Shown here: positions 41,491-50,040 of the stretch, piece after piece
How the letters are laid out: each line of letters opens with the position of its first letter
Position numbering within the stretch: position 1 is the first letter of the stretch
Assembly (NCBI RefSeq): GCF_900215205.1
Contig: NZ_OBDY01000003.1
Coordinates: forward strand, 481,260-545,259
DNA length: 64,000 bases
Reading direction: 5' to 3'
Origin: Paractinoplanes atraurantiacus
GTDB lineage: Bacteria > Actinomycetota > Actinomycetes > Mycobacteriales > Micromonosporaceae
The notes under the pieces: model-generated
What the model saw: the letters and a program-made list of their open reading frames with translations, nothing else
Told to the model about the DNA's origin: nothing
The model's database searches: none
Translations under genes and position numbers: made by a program

Positions 41491-43230
41491 TTACGTTGAC
41501 GCCCGCACGTCGGAACGGGTGCAGACGCGCAGCGCTGGGTGGCGGCCCGGCGCTGCGCCCCCACCCCCTTCGATGAATCGCGCGGCCAGCTCGGGCGTGG
41601 CACCGCTGATGAAGACGAGCGCCTGCTCCACGCCCATGTCCGGCGCCTGATAGTGGCGCTCACCGGCGGCCGTGGCGATCCCGACGGTCATCCGGCCGCC
41701 CCAGCGCTGAAGAAGCGATTGCCGCAACGTCCACCCGATCACCGCGCCGTGCTGGAGAGCGACCGTGTTGCGGCTGAGCGCGCCACGCCGTACGACCAGA
41801 TAAGGCCCGTCCAGGGCGTGCCCCAGCGACCGATAGGCCACCACGGCCAGCACCAGGGTGACCGGCACCAGGGCCAGCGGCCAGAACCAGCCGTCGAAGA
41901 AGAGCAGGACGACCGAGGCCACCACGGGCCCGGAGATCGCCCAGCCGAGCCGCCTCCGCAGCGCCCCCAGCGGATGCGGCACCAGCTCCGCCTCCAGGGG
42001 CCGCCGCCCGTCCGGCAGCAACCGCCCGGCGATCTCACGGGCTTCACTCAGGCGCAGCCGCGGCAGAATCGCCCCCGACGGCGCGTCGACGGTCTGCCGC
42101 AGCCCCGTGGTGACGACGCTGGTCTCGGCCAGGCGCAGCCAGCGCCACACCAGCGGCTCCCGGAAGGCCAGCCCGCGCATCCGCCGGTCGTCCCGCTGCA
42201 GCGTGCGGGTCGTGAGCAGCCCTCGCCGGGTCACCAGGGCGTCGCCTTCCCGGGCCAGCTCGAACCCCCAGTTCTCCACCACGAAGGAGACCGCCGACCC
42301 GACCACCCCGAACGGATAGAGGATCACCGCGCACAGCACCAGATTCCACACCAGGCTCCGCGAGTCCCACCCGCTCAGTTCTCGCCCCACCCCGAGCAGG
42401 TCGACCCCGAACGGCCGCAGGAACCAATACAGCGCGAACACCGGCCCCACCACCACGACCGGCCCCCAGACACTGACCGCATTGAGCGGCACCCACCCCC
42501 ACCGAAGCCGCGCGATCACCTCCCGCCCAACGCCGCGGCCGCCGCCTTCTCCTCGCCCGCCCGCAGCCCGCGCCCCGATCTCCCGCGGTTCGCCACCCGC
42601 GCCCGCCGTCCGCCCTTCGCCGTCCGCAGCGTGCCCCGCGCCGGCCTCGCGCTCTCCGCCCGTCGCGGCGTGGCTCGCGCCGGCCTCGGGGTTTTCGCCT
42701 GCTGCGGCGTGGCTCGCGCCGGCCTCGCGGTTGTCGCCCTCTACGGCTGGGTCCGCGCCGTCCTCGAGCACTTCGCCGGCTGCGGCCTCGTCCCACGCGC
42801 TCGGCAGAAGTTCGCGGCGCAGGCGGGCCGCGTGCCCGCTGTCCAGCGCGTTCAGCGTGAACGACGACGCCTGCTCACCCGACCCGATGTGCATCACCCG
42901 CAGCCGGAACAGCCGCGGCACCAACTTGGCCGAACTGTCCACCGTGCGGATCCGGTCCCTCGCGACTGTCCGATGCCGTTTCGCCGCCCACCCGCTGCGC
43001 ATCTCCACCGCCGCCGCACTAACCCGGTAGCGCGTGGTCATCCACCGCACCAGATCGAGCAGCGCACCGAGAAACCCGGCCAGCGACCCGGCGACAAGCG
43101 CCCACACCGGCCCATCGTCATTGAAGGCGACGGCACCCAGATAACCCACCGCACACGAGAAAGCCGCCCGGATCAGATCCATGTAGACGACCCGAACGCT
43201 GAGCCGCCGCCACCCGTCGTCCCCGCTCAC
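41491..43230 (-). CDS. PH domain membrane protein (YdbT-like) with Ala/Gly-rich insert
   Basis: Encodes 579 residues from GTG 43230, overlapping the upstream stop. It has about six membrane helices in pairs, with bacterial PH (bPH2/DUF304) domains such as TRYRVSAAAVEMRSGW, LVTRRGLLTTRTLQRDDRRMRGLAF and LVVRRGALSRNTVALQHGAVIGW. A low-complexity insert (about residues 160-215) contains 13-residue units close to GASHAAAGENPEA. It resembles YdbT/YdbS of Bacillus, membrane proteins linked to heterologous peptide resistance. Its partner is the next gene. Confidence 0.88.
   Translation of the reverse strand: MSGDDGWRRLSVRVVYMDLIRAAFSCAVGYLGAVAFNDDGPVWALVAGSLAGFLGALLDLVRWMTTRYRVSAAAVEMRSGWAAKRHRTVARDRIRTVDSSAKLVPRLFRLRVMHIGSGEQASSFTLNALDSGHAARLRRELLPSAWDEAAAGEVLEDGADPAVEGDNREAGASHAAAGENPEAGASHAATGGEREAGAGHAADGEGRTAGAGGEPREIGARAAGGRGEGGGRGVGREVIARLRWGWVPLNAVSVWGPVVVVGPVFALYWFLRPFGVDLLGVGRELSGWDSRSLVWNLVLCAVILYPFGVVGSAVSFVVENWGFELAREGDALVTRRGLLTTRTLQRDDRRMRGLAFREPLVWRWLRLAETSVVTTGLRQTVDAPSGAILPRLRLSEAREIAGRLLPDGRRPLEAELVPHPLGALRRRLGWAISGPVVASVVLLFFDGWFWPLALVPVTLVLAVVAYRSLGHALDGPYLVVRRGALSRNTVALQHGAVIGWTLRQSLLQRWGGRMTVGIATAAGERHYQAPDMGVEQALVFISGATPELAARFIEGGGGAAPGRHPALRVCTRSDVRAST
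42593..42745 (-). repeat. 39-bp tandem repeat (three copies) in the PH protein insert
   Basis: Copies start near 42626, 42665 and 42704, unit 39 bp. They encode GASHAA..GE-type 13-residue units in a disordered loop. Confidence 0.8.
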
Positions 43231-43724
43231 GTCGCGTCCCCCGGCGTGGCCGCGGTGACCTCCCGTAGCCGATCGACAGTCTCCCTGGCGACCCCCGCAT
43301 CCAGCCCCTCTATCGAGATCTTGCCTTCACTGGACGCCGTAGTGACCTTGACCGTCGCAATCCCCAGCATCTGCTGCAGAGGCCCGCTCTCGGTGTCGAT
43401 GCTCTGAATCCGCGACAGCGGCACGATCTGCCACTTCTTGGTCAGCCACCCTTCAAGCGCGTACACCGCGTCATCAGTCGTCTCCCACCGATGCACCCGA
43501 TAACGCCACCCAGGCATGACCACCACATTGACCGCGTAGACCACCCCAAGCCCCACGATCACGGGCCCCAGCCACCCCCGAGCAGCCTCGACCCACCAGA
43601 AAACGGCCCCGAGCCCGCCGAGAACCCCAAGCCCCCAAAACAACGCCTGCAGCGTCCGCCACAGCACAAACCGCCGATCCACGCGGCACCGAGGCGGCCG
43701 CAGCCTCAAACCATCGCTACCCAT
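43227..43724 (-). CDS. PH domain membrane protein (YdbS-like)
   Basis: Encodes 165 residues from ATG 43724 (an in-frame GTG 43733 is possible). Two helices (RTLQALFWGLGVLGGLGAVFWWV and WLGPVIVGLGVVYAVNVVVM) are followed by a PH domain: WRYRVHRWETTDDAVYALEGWLTKKWQIVPLSRIQSIDTESGPLQQMLG and VKVTTASSEGKISIEGLD. This YdbS/YdbT pairing (small plus large PH protein) is the normal Bacillus arrangement. It is coupled by overlap to the 579-residue gene. Confidence 0.9.
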   Translation of the reverse strand: MGSDGLRLRPPRCRVDRRFVLWRTLQALFWGLGVLGGLGAVFWWVEAARGWLGPVIVGLGVVYAVNVVVMPGWRYRVHRWETTDDAVYALEGWLTKKWQIVPLSRIQSIDTESGPLQQMLGIATVKVTTASSEGKISIEGLDAGVARETVDRLREVTAATPGDAT

Positions 43725-43733
43725 GATCCGCAC

Positions 43734-44103
43734 TCATCGCGCTTCGAGCTCGAAGGCGCCCATGCCCCCAAGTTAGAGACCCCAAGCGACCCGCAAAAGC
43801 TACTTTGGTAGGGCTCCCATAGACCAAGGTCAGCCCCAGCCGCCCACCCACCGCACCGTGGGTTTCCGGCCCCCTCGACCTCCAGACAGACATGCCGTCC
43901 GCCCAGGCTCCCAGCCGCGCGGCGTGGCCCACCGCCGTCTCACGCGAGTGCCACCACCCGCCGTACACCCAAACCGCAGTCAGACCTCAGCCACCCACCA
44001 GCCGAAACCGTTCCGCACCGTGGAGGTCTGGGGGCTCGGCCCCCAGGTAGACATGGCGATCCGCCAGGGTCCGCGCATTCCGCGGACAGGGCTCACCGAA
44101 GGA
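43734..44103. other. Non-coding region left of the island, with a diverged duplication
   Basis: About 370 bp with no convincing gene. A segment starting at 43854 (CACCGTGGG.., later AGACATGCCGTCCGCCCAGG) is repeated in diverged form from 44018 (CACCGTGGAGG.., later AGACATGGCGATCCGCCAGG). The second copy holds a strong hairpin CTGGGGGC-TCG-GCCCCCAG (44028-44047), probably the original terminator of the tRNA-Gly transcript before the island entered. Confidence 0.55.
44028..44047 (-). terminator. GC-rich hairpin, likely the ancestral tRNA-Gly terminator
   Basis: Perfect 8-bp stem with a TCG/CGA loop, lying 56 bp beyond the 3' end of the orphan tRNA-Gly half, in the direction of tRNA transcription. 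It is where a terminator would have stood before the island separated it from the tRNA. Confidence 0.5.
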
Positions 44104-44145
44104 GAGCGGGCGACGAGAATCGAACTCGCGTAATCAGTTTGGAAG
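44104..44145 (-). repeat. Left attachment site: orphan tRNA-Gly 3' half
   Basis: Identical over 42 bp to 54786-54827. The orphan carries the T arm, acceptor 3' strand and half of the anticodon loop, and ends at the TTGGAAG (CTTCCAA on the tRNA strand). It is followed by unrelated sequence (CAACAAG), so it is not a working tRNA. Confidence 0.9.
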
Positions 44146-44425
44146 CAACAAGTCGATCATGTCAGTGCGGCCCACCCAGTTCCAGAGGATGCCCGTGACC
44201 TGCTGTTTCATCTCAGCTTCGTCCCGGTGCATCCCAGGGCTGGGCGGGCCGTTCCGGTCGGTTCCCTAGCAAGATCCCTATCATTTGCCCGGTGCCCGGA
44301 AGTGGAACGCGCGATTACGGCCGGATCGCCGACCTCGACGCTATCGAGGCTTCAGTCATCCCGTCCCGCGGGCAAGCCTCCGTTGTCGGCCGTAACCGCA
44401 ATGGGGCAGCCGCTGACTAGCGGGC
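44146..44425. other. Left end of the island, non-coding
   Basis: About 280 bp between the left repeat and the first TetR stop. It carries TTCCCTAGCA (44262-44271) followed by AGATC, also present near the right end, and a small palindrome CCTCGA-CGCTA-TCGAGG (44334-44350). No gene is supported. Confidence 0.5.
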
Positions 44426-45106
44426 TCAGGCATCGCTGGTTTCGTGGTCGCGCGAGGATATGCGGGGTAGCCACCGGCCGGCGATGGCGTCGAGTTGCTC
44501 GCGGTTGAGTGGTTCGCCCAGGTCCTGGGCGAATGTGGGGTTGCGGAGTCCGGCGAGGATCAGGTTCAGGTATCGGGTGTGGAGGCCGGGGCGGACTGAG
44601 TTGCCGTGGTGGGCGACCTCGCTGAGCATGGTGAGCAGGATCGGTAGGTCGTCGGCGGTGACGTCGGGCCGGAGGGTGCCTTCGTCCTGGGCACGGGCGA
44701 CCAGCCGTCGCAGCAGTGGCTCGAGTTGGTCGCTCATGTTCTCGAAGTGCTGCGGGCCGAAGCCGTGGCCGAGCGCGAGGTCGCGCAAGCCGCGGTCCTC
44801 GGCATACATCCCGGCGGCTGTGCTGAGTACCGTGACCAGGCCATCCCAGCCGGATGGAATCTGCAGCGCGGCCTCGACGGTGGCGATGAACTCCGCTAGG
44901 CGTTGTGCGAATACGACCTCCACCAGTTCTTCCTTGGTGGGAAAGCGTCGATAGACGGTGCCGAGGCCGACGCCCGCGCGGTCGGCGATGTCGTGGAATG
45001 TGCCAGCCAGCCCTCGTTCGGCGAAGACCTCCTGAGCTGCGCGAATGATGCGGTCGCGGTTGATCTGGGCGTCGCGGCGCAGGGGGCGGTTGTCGGTCGT
45101 GGTCAC
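44426..45106 (-). CDS. TetR family regulator 1 of the island
   Basis: Encodes 226 residues from GTG 45106. The HTH NRDRIIRAAQEVFAERGLAGTFHDIADRAGVGLGTVYRRFPTKEELVEVVF is canonical; the C-terminal half is a helical ligand domain (SnoaL-unrelated; TetR_C group). It diverges from the first FAD monooxygenase gene across 148 bp that hold two copies of an inverted repeat, so it is the probable repressor of that gene and of itself. Similar regulators sense aromatic drugs or pigments. Confidence 0.92.
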   Translation of the reverse strand: MTTTDNRPLRRDAQINRDRIIRAAQEVFAERGLAGTFHDIADRAGVGLGTVYRRFPTKEELVEVVFAQRLAEFIATVEAALQIPSGWDGLVTVLSTAAGMYAEDRGLRDLALGHGFGPQHFENMSDQLEPLLRRLVARAQDEGTLRPDVTADDLPILLTMLSEVAHHGNSVRPGLHTRYLNLILAGLRNPTFAQDLGEPLNREQLDAIAGRWLPRISSRDHETSDA

Positions 45107-45120
45107 GCCGCGAGCCTAGC

Positions 45121-45144
45121 TAAGCGGACGGGGTGCGTCAGCTT
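45121..45144. promoter_or_regulatory. TetR operator copy 1 (imperfect)
   Basis: TAAGCGGAC, 7 bases, then GTCAGCTT: the same arms as copy 2 with two changes in the right arm. It is 40 bp from copy 2, close to four helical turns. Confidence 0.65.
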
Positions 45145-45160
45145 CTGTGATGTCTTCCAC

Positions 45161-45185
45161 TAAGCGGACTAGGTGCGTCCGCTTA
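45161..45185. promoter_or_regulatory. TetR operator copy 2 (perfect)
   Basis: TAAGCGGAC, 7 bases, GTCCGCTTA: a perfect 9-bp inverted repeat of 25 bp total, in the divergent region between TetR and the first monooxygenase. It is the best operator candidate in the island. Confidence 0.75.
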
Positions 45186-45254
45186 TCGGCTACGGTCGTA
45201 ACCGGACGCAGGTAGTCCACTTGTCCGCTCAAGGCCCTCAGAGGGAGAAGATTC

Positions 45255-46451
45255 GTGACCAAACGCGCACTCGTGGTCGGGCTCGGTATCACCGGTATCG
45301 CTACGGCTGTCCGGTTGCGGCAGATCGGCTGGGAACCGGTGATCGTGGAGCGGGCGCCGCAGCGGCGCAGCGGCGGGTACTTCATCATGCTGTTCGGCAC
45401 CGGTGCGGCCGCTGCCCGGCGGCTCGGGGCGCTGGATGCGATCGGCACTCGCAGCGGCCCGGAGGCCGTCGCCTTCGCGGTCGACCGGGACGGTAACCGG
45501 GCGCCGGCGATGCTGCCGTCGGCGCTGCCCGGTGAGCCTCGCATGCTGCTGCGCGGCGATGTTGAGCAGGGACTGTTCTCGGTGCTGCCGTCCGACGTCG
45601 AGATCCGCTACTCCACGGTGCCCGTCCATATCCGCCAGGACGACGCCGCCGCGCACGTGACCCTTCTCGACACGGCCTCGGGCGGTACCCGCACCGAACG
45701 TTTCGACCTGGTCGTCGGTGCGGACGGGATGCGGTCCACGGTCCGCACCCTGGCCTTCGGCGACCAGTACCTGCACCCGTTGAACTTCATGATCGGCGCC
45801 ACCGTCCTGGACCGGCCACTGACCGGGTTCGGGTTGTCGGAAGGGCTGTGGCTGGCCGAGCCCGGCCGGTCCGCTATCGCCTTCTCGTTCACCAACCACG
45901 CGCCGAGTGTGCTGTTCACCTACCGCACCGACGACCCGGATGCTCAGTTCGAGCGGGCGCCGATCGACAACATCCGGGCCGCTTTCGGTCCCGGACCGGC
46001 CGGGCCCGTCCTGGAGGAGCTTTTCGAGCGGTACGAGCAGGCCCCGGACGCGTTGTTCGACTCGGTCCAGCAGGTCCGAATGCCGCAGTGGCATCGCGGC
46101 CGGGTGGTTCTGGCCGGGGATGCCGCGTGGTGCCTGACTCTCTACTCCGGGATGGGCGCGTCTACCGGTATGGCCGGCGCCGACCTGCTCGGCACCATGC
46201 TCGAGCGGCACGCCGACGACATCGGCACCGCCCTGAAGGCTTGGGAGGAACGGCTGCGGCCCTACATCCAGGACCAGCAGACGTCCGCGCTCACCGACCG
46301 GCTGTTGTTCATCGCCAAGGACGAGCAGGAGTTCGCCATCCGTACCCAGATGATGCGGATGCAGGCTGACCCGGCGTTCGCCGCCGAGATGGCGAACTCG
46401 CCCGCGGCCGCGGGTTTCGCCGCCAAGAACCTCGACATCGCGGCCCTCTGA
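45255..46451 (+). CDS. FAD-dependent monooxygenase 1 (class A, TetX/UbiH type)
   Basis: Encodes 398 residues from GTG 45255 with GAGGGAGAAG upstream. Motifs of class A flavin monooxygenases: ALVVGLGITGIATAVRLRQIGW (GxGxxG), a DG motif in LVVGADGMRSTVRTL, and the GD motif in VVLAGDAAWCLTLYSGMGAS. The N terminus continues with VIVERAPQRRSGGYFIMLFG. Such enzymes hydroxylate aromatic drugs (tetracycline, rifampicin) or polyketides using NAD(P)H and oxygen. It is the first of three paralogues on the same strand. Confidence 0.9.
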   Translation: MTKRALVVGLGITGIATAVRLRQIGWEPVIVERAPQRRSGGYFIMLFGTGAAAARRLGALDAIGTRSGPEAVAFAVDRDGNRAPAMLPSALPGEPRMLLRGDVEQGLFSVLPSDVEIRYSTVPVHIRQDDAAAHVTLLDTASGGTRTERFDLVVGADGMRSTVRTLAFGDQYLHPLNFMIGATVLDRPLTGFGLSEGLWLAEPGRSAIAFSFTNHAPSVLFTYRTDDPDAQFERAPIDNIRAAFGPGPAGPVLEELFERYEQAPDALFDSVQQVRMPQWHRGRVVLAGDAAWCLTLYSGMGASTGMAGADLLGTMLERHADDIGTALKAWEERLRPYIQDQQTSALTDRLLFIAKDEQEFAIRTQMMRMQADPAFAAEMANSPAAAGFAAKNLDIAAL

Positions 46452-46488
46452 GCGACGGATCAGTTCGACCAGTCCGAAAGGAAGACAG

Positions 46489-46866
46489 ATGACTGCGACC
46501 GAAACGGCGCTCGACCGGTACATCACCTTCATGGGCCGGGCCGCGCACGACACGGCTCTGCTCGACGACCTTTCGTCGATCTTCGCGGTGGACGCCACCG
46601 TGGCGATGGGAACACCCGAAGTGGTGGCCGGGCTGGACGCGATCACCGAGTTCTACCGCGGCTTCTACGCCGGCGCCGGGGACAGTAAGCACTTCTGGAC
46701 CACCACCGTGCTCGACGACGGCACGCTCAAGGCCCACTTCATCGTGGCCGGGCGTAACCCCGACGGCAGTCTGATGGCCCGCAGCGGCATCGAGCACGCG
46801 ACTGTCAACGACGACGGTCTGATCACCAGCCTGACGGTCACCTTCACCGGCGCGCTCGACAACTGA
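46489..46866 (+). CDS. SnoaL-like / NTF2-fold protein
   Basis: Encodes 125 residues from ATG 46489 with GAAAGGAAG upstream. LDRYITFMGRAAHDTALLDDLSSIFAVDATVAMG, ITEFYRGFYAGAGDSKHFWTT and ATVNDDGLITSLTVTF fit the SnoaL-like fold seen in polyketide cyclases and small isomerases. It lies 37 bp after monooxygenase 1 and is probably co-transcribed with it. SnoaL-like partners occur with tailoring monooxygenases, which supports a ring-modifying module. The exact role is unknown. Confidence 0.82.
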   Translation: MTATETALDRYITFMGRAAHDTALLDDLSSIFAVDATVAMGTPEVVAGLDAITEFYRGFYAGAGDSKHFWTTTVLDDGTLKAHFIVAGRNPDGSLMARSGIEHATVNDDGLITSLTVTFTGALDN

Positions 46867-46987
46867 GATCCGCCCCGCGGCACGCACCGGCCGAGCCGCG
46901 GCGCACCAGCAGGCCGTCACCTTCTGCGACGAGCTGCCGCACGACCCCCGTCGCGGCAGTTCGTCGCGTCAATCAGGGAGTGAATTC

Positions 46988-48169
46988 ATGGGACAACGCG
47001 CGTTGATTGTGGGCCTGGGCATCGCCGGTATGGCTGCGGCGATCGGGCTGCGCCGCGCCGGGTGGACGCCGGTGATCGTCGAACGGGCACCGCAGCGCCG
47101 TACCGGCGGCTACTTCCTCGGGCTGTTCCCCGAGGGCCGTGAAGCCGCCGCCGAGCTCGGGATCATCGAGTACCTGCACACCCGTAACCCGAGCGCCGAC
47201 GTGGACACCTGGTCGTTGGACCGGCGTGGCAACCGTGGCCCGGGCGTCGGTTTCCTCGACCAGCCCGGCCAGCCGGCCGCCGTGCTGCGCGGCGACGTCG
47301 AAGCCGCGCTCTGGCAGGCCATCGACGGCGTGGAGGTTCGCTTCGGCACCGTGCCCGAGGAGATCACCCAGGACCGTGCCGGCGTTACCGTCCTGCTGCG
47401 CGACACCGTCGGTGGGACGGAGTATCGCGAAACCTTCAACCTGGTCGTCGGGGCGGACGGTCTGCGGTCGACCGTACGCAGGCTGGTGTTCGGACCGCAC
47501 GAGGAGTTCATGACCAACTGGAATGCCATGATCTGCGCGTTCCAGCTGCCCGCGCAGGCGCCGACCTTCGCCGAGCAGGAGAGCGTCATCAGTGCCCAGG
47601 CCGGCCGCGCGGTCTGGATCTTCGGGCTGTCCGACCGGACCCCGACCACGCTGCTGACCTACCGCACCAAGGACGTCGACGCCGAGTTCGCCGTACCCAC
47701 CGCCGAACGCCTGCGCACGGTGTTCGCCGGGATGGACGACCCTGCCGTCCGGCACGCCCTGGACTGTCTGGAGAATGCGCCGGAGCACCTGTTCGACTCG
47801 GTGCACCAGGTGCGGATGCCGCGCTGGAGCCAGGGCCGGGTAGTCCTGATCGGCGACGCCGCCTGGTGCCTCAATCTCTACTCCGGGCTGGGTGCCACCT
47901 CGGCGCTCAAGGGCGGCGCCGCGCTCGCCACCGCCCTGATGGACCACCCGGGCGACGTCACCGCCGCCCTCGGCGCGTGGGAGGCACGCCTGCGCCCGTT
48001 CATCACCAAGGAGCAGCGGCTCACCCACATCAAACGGCACCTGTTCGTGCCGTCGAACCGGGTCACCGAAACGATCCGGACGCTCGGCATCCGCCTCATC
48101 AACGCCAAAGCCCGGCGGGCCGCCGCGAAGACACGCGCTCCGCAGCCGGTGACAACCGGGCGCCGCTGA
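46988..48169 (+). CDS. FAD-dependent monooxygenase 2
   Basis: Encodes 393 residues from ATG 46988 with AGGGAG upstream. It has LIVGLGIAGMAAAIGLRRAGW, VIVERAPQRRTGGYFLGLFPEG, VVGADGLRSTVRRLVFG, and VVLIGDAAWCLNLYSGLG. It shares the RTGGYF start with copies 1 and 3 but its last ~60 residues are basic (RRAAAKTRAPQPVTTGRR). A 121-bp gap separates it from the SnoaL-like gene; it may share the operon. Its substrate probably differs from copy 1. Confidence 0.9.
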   Translation: MGQRALIVGLGIAGMAAAIGLRRAGWTPVIVERAPQRRTGGYFLGLFPEGREAAAELGIIEYLHTRNPSADVDTWSLDRRGNRGPGVGFLDQPGQPAAVLRGDVEAALWQAIDGVEVRFGTVPEEITQDRAGVTVLLRDTVGGTEYRETFNLVVGADGLRSTVRRLVFGPHEEFMTNWNAMICAFQLPAQAPTFAEQESVISAQAGRAVWIFGLSDRTPTTLLTYRTKDVDAEFAVPTAERLRTVFAGMDDPAVRHALDCLENAPEHLFDSVHQVRMPRWSQGRVVLIGDAAWCLNLYSGLGATSALKGGAALATALMDHPGDVTAALGAWEARLRPFITKEQRLTHIKRHLFVPSNRVTETIRTLGIRLINAKARRAAAKTRAPQPVTTGRR

Positions 48170-48387
48170 CCACGGACCGGCCCTGCCGGAAAGCGCCCGC
48201 GGCGCAACCGACGACCTTCTCCTGGCCGGCCCCCGCACCAGCGGGCGCTCACACCCGAACAGCAACCGAGAAGTGCGAGCGACTCCGTCAAGTTCCGCGC
48301 CCCCACGACGAAGTGGATAGCACGCATCCACATCACCCCCCACGTCGGCGACCTGCGGGCGAGCCCTTCCTGCGAAACGGATCTCCT

Positions 48388-49884
48388 ATGACCACTCAAG
48401 TACGAACCCACGCGGCGAGCGCACCGATCCACGCACCTGATCCACATCATGCGAAGCGCTGGCTGATCCTGGGTGTGCTCGGCATCGCGCAGCTGATGGT
48501 GGTGCTCGACGGTTCGATCGTGAACATCGCGCTGCCGTCCGCGCAGGCCGGGCTGGGGTTCAGTACCGAGGACCGGCAGTGGATCGTCACCGCTTACGCT
48601 CTGGCGTTCGGTGCGCTGCTGCCGCTGGGCGGGCGCATCGGTGACCTGATCGGCCGCAAGACGGCGCTGATGATCGGCTTGATCGGTTTCGCCCTGGCCT
48701 CCGCGCTCGGCGGCGCGGCCGAGAGCTTCGAGATGCTCGTGGTCGCCCGGGCCGTGCAGGGCGTGTTCGGTGCCCTGCTCGCCCCGGCCGTGCTGTCGCT
48801 GCTGACCACCACGTTCACCGACGGCAAGGAACGCGCCAAGGCCTTCGGGATCTACGGTGCGATCGTCGGTGCCGGCGGCGCGATCGGCCTGCTGCTCGGC
48901 GGCACCCTCACCGAGTACCTCAACTGGCGCTGGTGCATGTACGTCAACATCTTCTTCGCTGCCGCCGCCGCGGTCGGTGCTGCCATGTGGCTGCGCAACC
49001 AGCGCCACGACGGACCCCGTCAGAAGATCGACATCCCCGGCACGATCACCGTCTCCGCCGGCCTGTTCTCCCTGGTCTACGGCTTCGCCAACGCCGAGAC
49101 CCACGACTGGAGCGACGTCGTGGTCTGGGGCTGGCTCGCCGCCGCCGTCGTCCTGCTCGCCGCGTTCGTCGCCATCCAGGCCCGGGTCGCCCAGCCGCTC
49201 ATCCCGCTGCGTGTGCTCGGCGACCGTACCCGCGCCGGCGCGCTGCTGTCCGTGCTGATCCTCGGCATCGGCATGTTCGCCGTGTTCCTGTTCCTGACCT
49301 ACTTCGTGCAGCAGAACCTCGGCTTCTCCCCGGTCCGTTCCGGTGTGGCGTTCCTGCCCATGATCGGCGGCCTTGCTGTTGCCGCCACCATCGCCAACAG
49401 CGTCCTCGTCCCGCGTTTCGGCACCCGCCCGGTCGTCCCGTCAGGCTTCCTGGTCGCCGTCGCCGGCATGCTCTGGCTCACCCAGCTCGACGCCGGCTCC
49501 ACCTACCTCGCCGACGTCCTCGGCCCGCTGGTCATCGTCGGCATCGGTATCGGCATGGCCATGGCCCCCTCCATGAACGCCGGCACCGCCGGTGTCGCCG
49601 CCGACGACGCCAGCGTCGCCTCGGCCCTGGTCAACACCGCCCAGCAGGTCGGTGGCTCGATCGGCACGGCCGTGCTGTCCACCATCGCCGCCTCCGCCAT
49701 CACCGACTACCTCGTCGGCAAGAACCCCACCGGCGAGGTCATGGCCGCAGCCGCCATCAACTCCTACACCACCACCTTTGCCTGGGTCGCCGCCTTCTTC
49801 GCCGCCGGCGCCGTCATCAGCGCCCTCCTGCTGCGCTCCGGCGCACTGCCCACCAACCCTGACGCCCCCACTGCGCACATGTGA
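48388..49884 (+). CDS. MFS efflux transporter, DHA2 (EmrB/QacA, 14-TM) family
   Basis: Encodes 498 residues from ATG 48388. About 14 membrane helices; TM1 is followed by the D1 motif in VVLDGSIVNIALPSAQAGLGFS, and motif A reads LGGRIGDLIGRKTALMIG. Motif C GIYGAIVGAGGAIGLLLGGTLTEYLNWRWCMYVN identifies the DHA2 drug:H+ antiporter group. It exports hydrophobic drugs and dyes. Position after two monooxygenases and before the third suggests that it expels the compound or its product. It is followed by a strong hairpin. Confidence 0.93.
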   Translation: MTTQVRTHAASAPIHAPDPHHAKRWLILGVLGIAQLMVVLDGSIVNIALPSAQAGLGFSTEDRQWIVTAYALAFGALLPLGGRIGDLIGRKTALMIGLIGFALASALGGAAESFEMLVVARAVQGVFGALLAPAVLSLLTTTFTDGKERAKAFGIYGAIVGAGGAIGLLLGGTLTEYLNWRWCMYVNIFFAAAAAVGAAMWLRNQRHDGPRQKIDIPGTITVSAGLFSLVYGFANAETHDWSDVVVWGWLAAAVVLLAAFVAIQARVAQPLIPLRVLGDRTRAGALLSVLILGIGMFAVFLFLTYFVQQNLGFSPVRSGVAFLPMIGGLAVAATIANSVLVPRFGTRPVVPSGFLVAVAGMLWLTQLDAGSTYLADVLGPLVIVGIGIGMAMAPSMNAGTAGVAADDASVASALVNTAQQVGGSIGTAVLSTIAASAITDYLVGKNPTGEVMAAAAINSYTTTFAWVAAFFAAGAVISALLLRSGALPTNPDAPTAHM

Positions 49885-49917
49885 CCCCCGCACAGCGCTG
49901 ACGCCAGCCACAGAAGC

Positions 49918-49950
49918 CCCTCTGGTTCCCGCGGGGCGGGAACCAGAGGG
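49918..49950 (+). terminator. Strong hairpin after the efflux gene
   Basis: CCTCTGGTTCCCGC and GCGGGAACCAGAGG pair perfectly around GGG, extending one pair outward. No long T-run follows. It lies 34 bp after the stop codon and should end the transcript or protect its 3' end. Confidence 0.7.
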
Positions 49951-50040
49951 CTTCGCTGCGTCCGAGGTTGTGAAACTCCTCAGCAGCCCGCCGCCGACCC
50001 CGAACTGGATAAGGGAATCCGCTTCAGTTCCGGAGGCACG

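Noticed and set aside
41539..43407. 622-codon plus-strand frame opposite the PH protein gene
   Set aside because: Antisense shadow, Pro/Arg/His-rich, no motif.
43858..44133. 91-codon plus-strand frame in the gap before the island
   Set aside because: It runs over the orphan tRNA half and the terminator hairpin, has no ribosome site and no family match that I can see.
44104..44145. A second tRNA-Gly gene
   Set aside because: Only the 3' half is present; the 5' half and anticodon-stem partner are missing.
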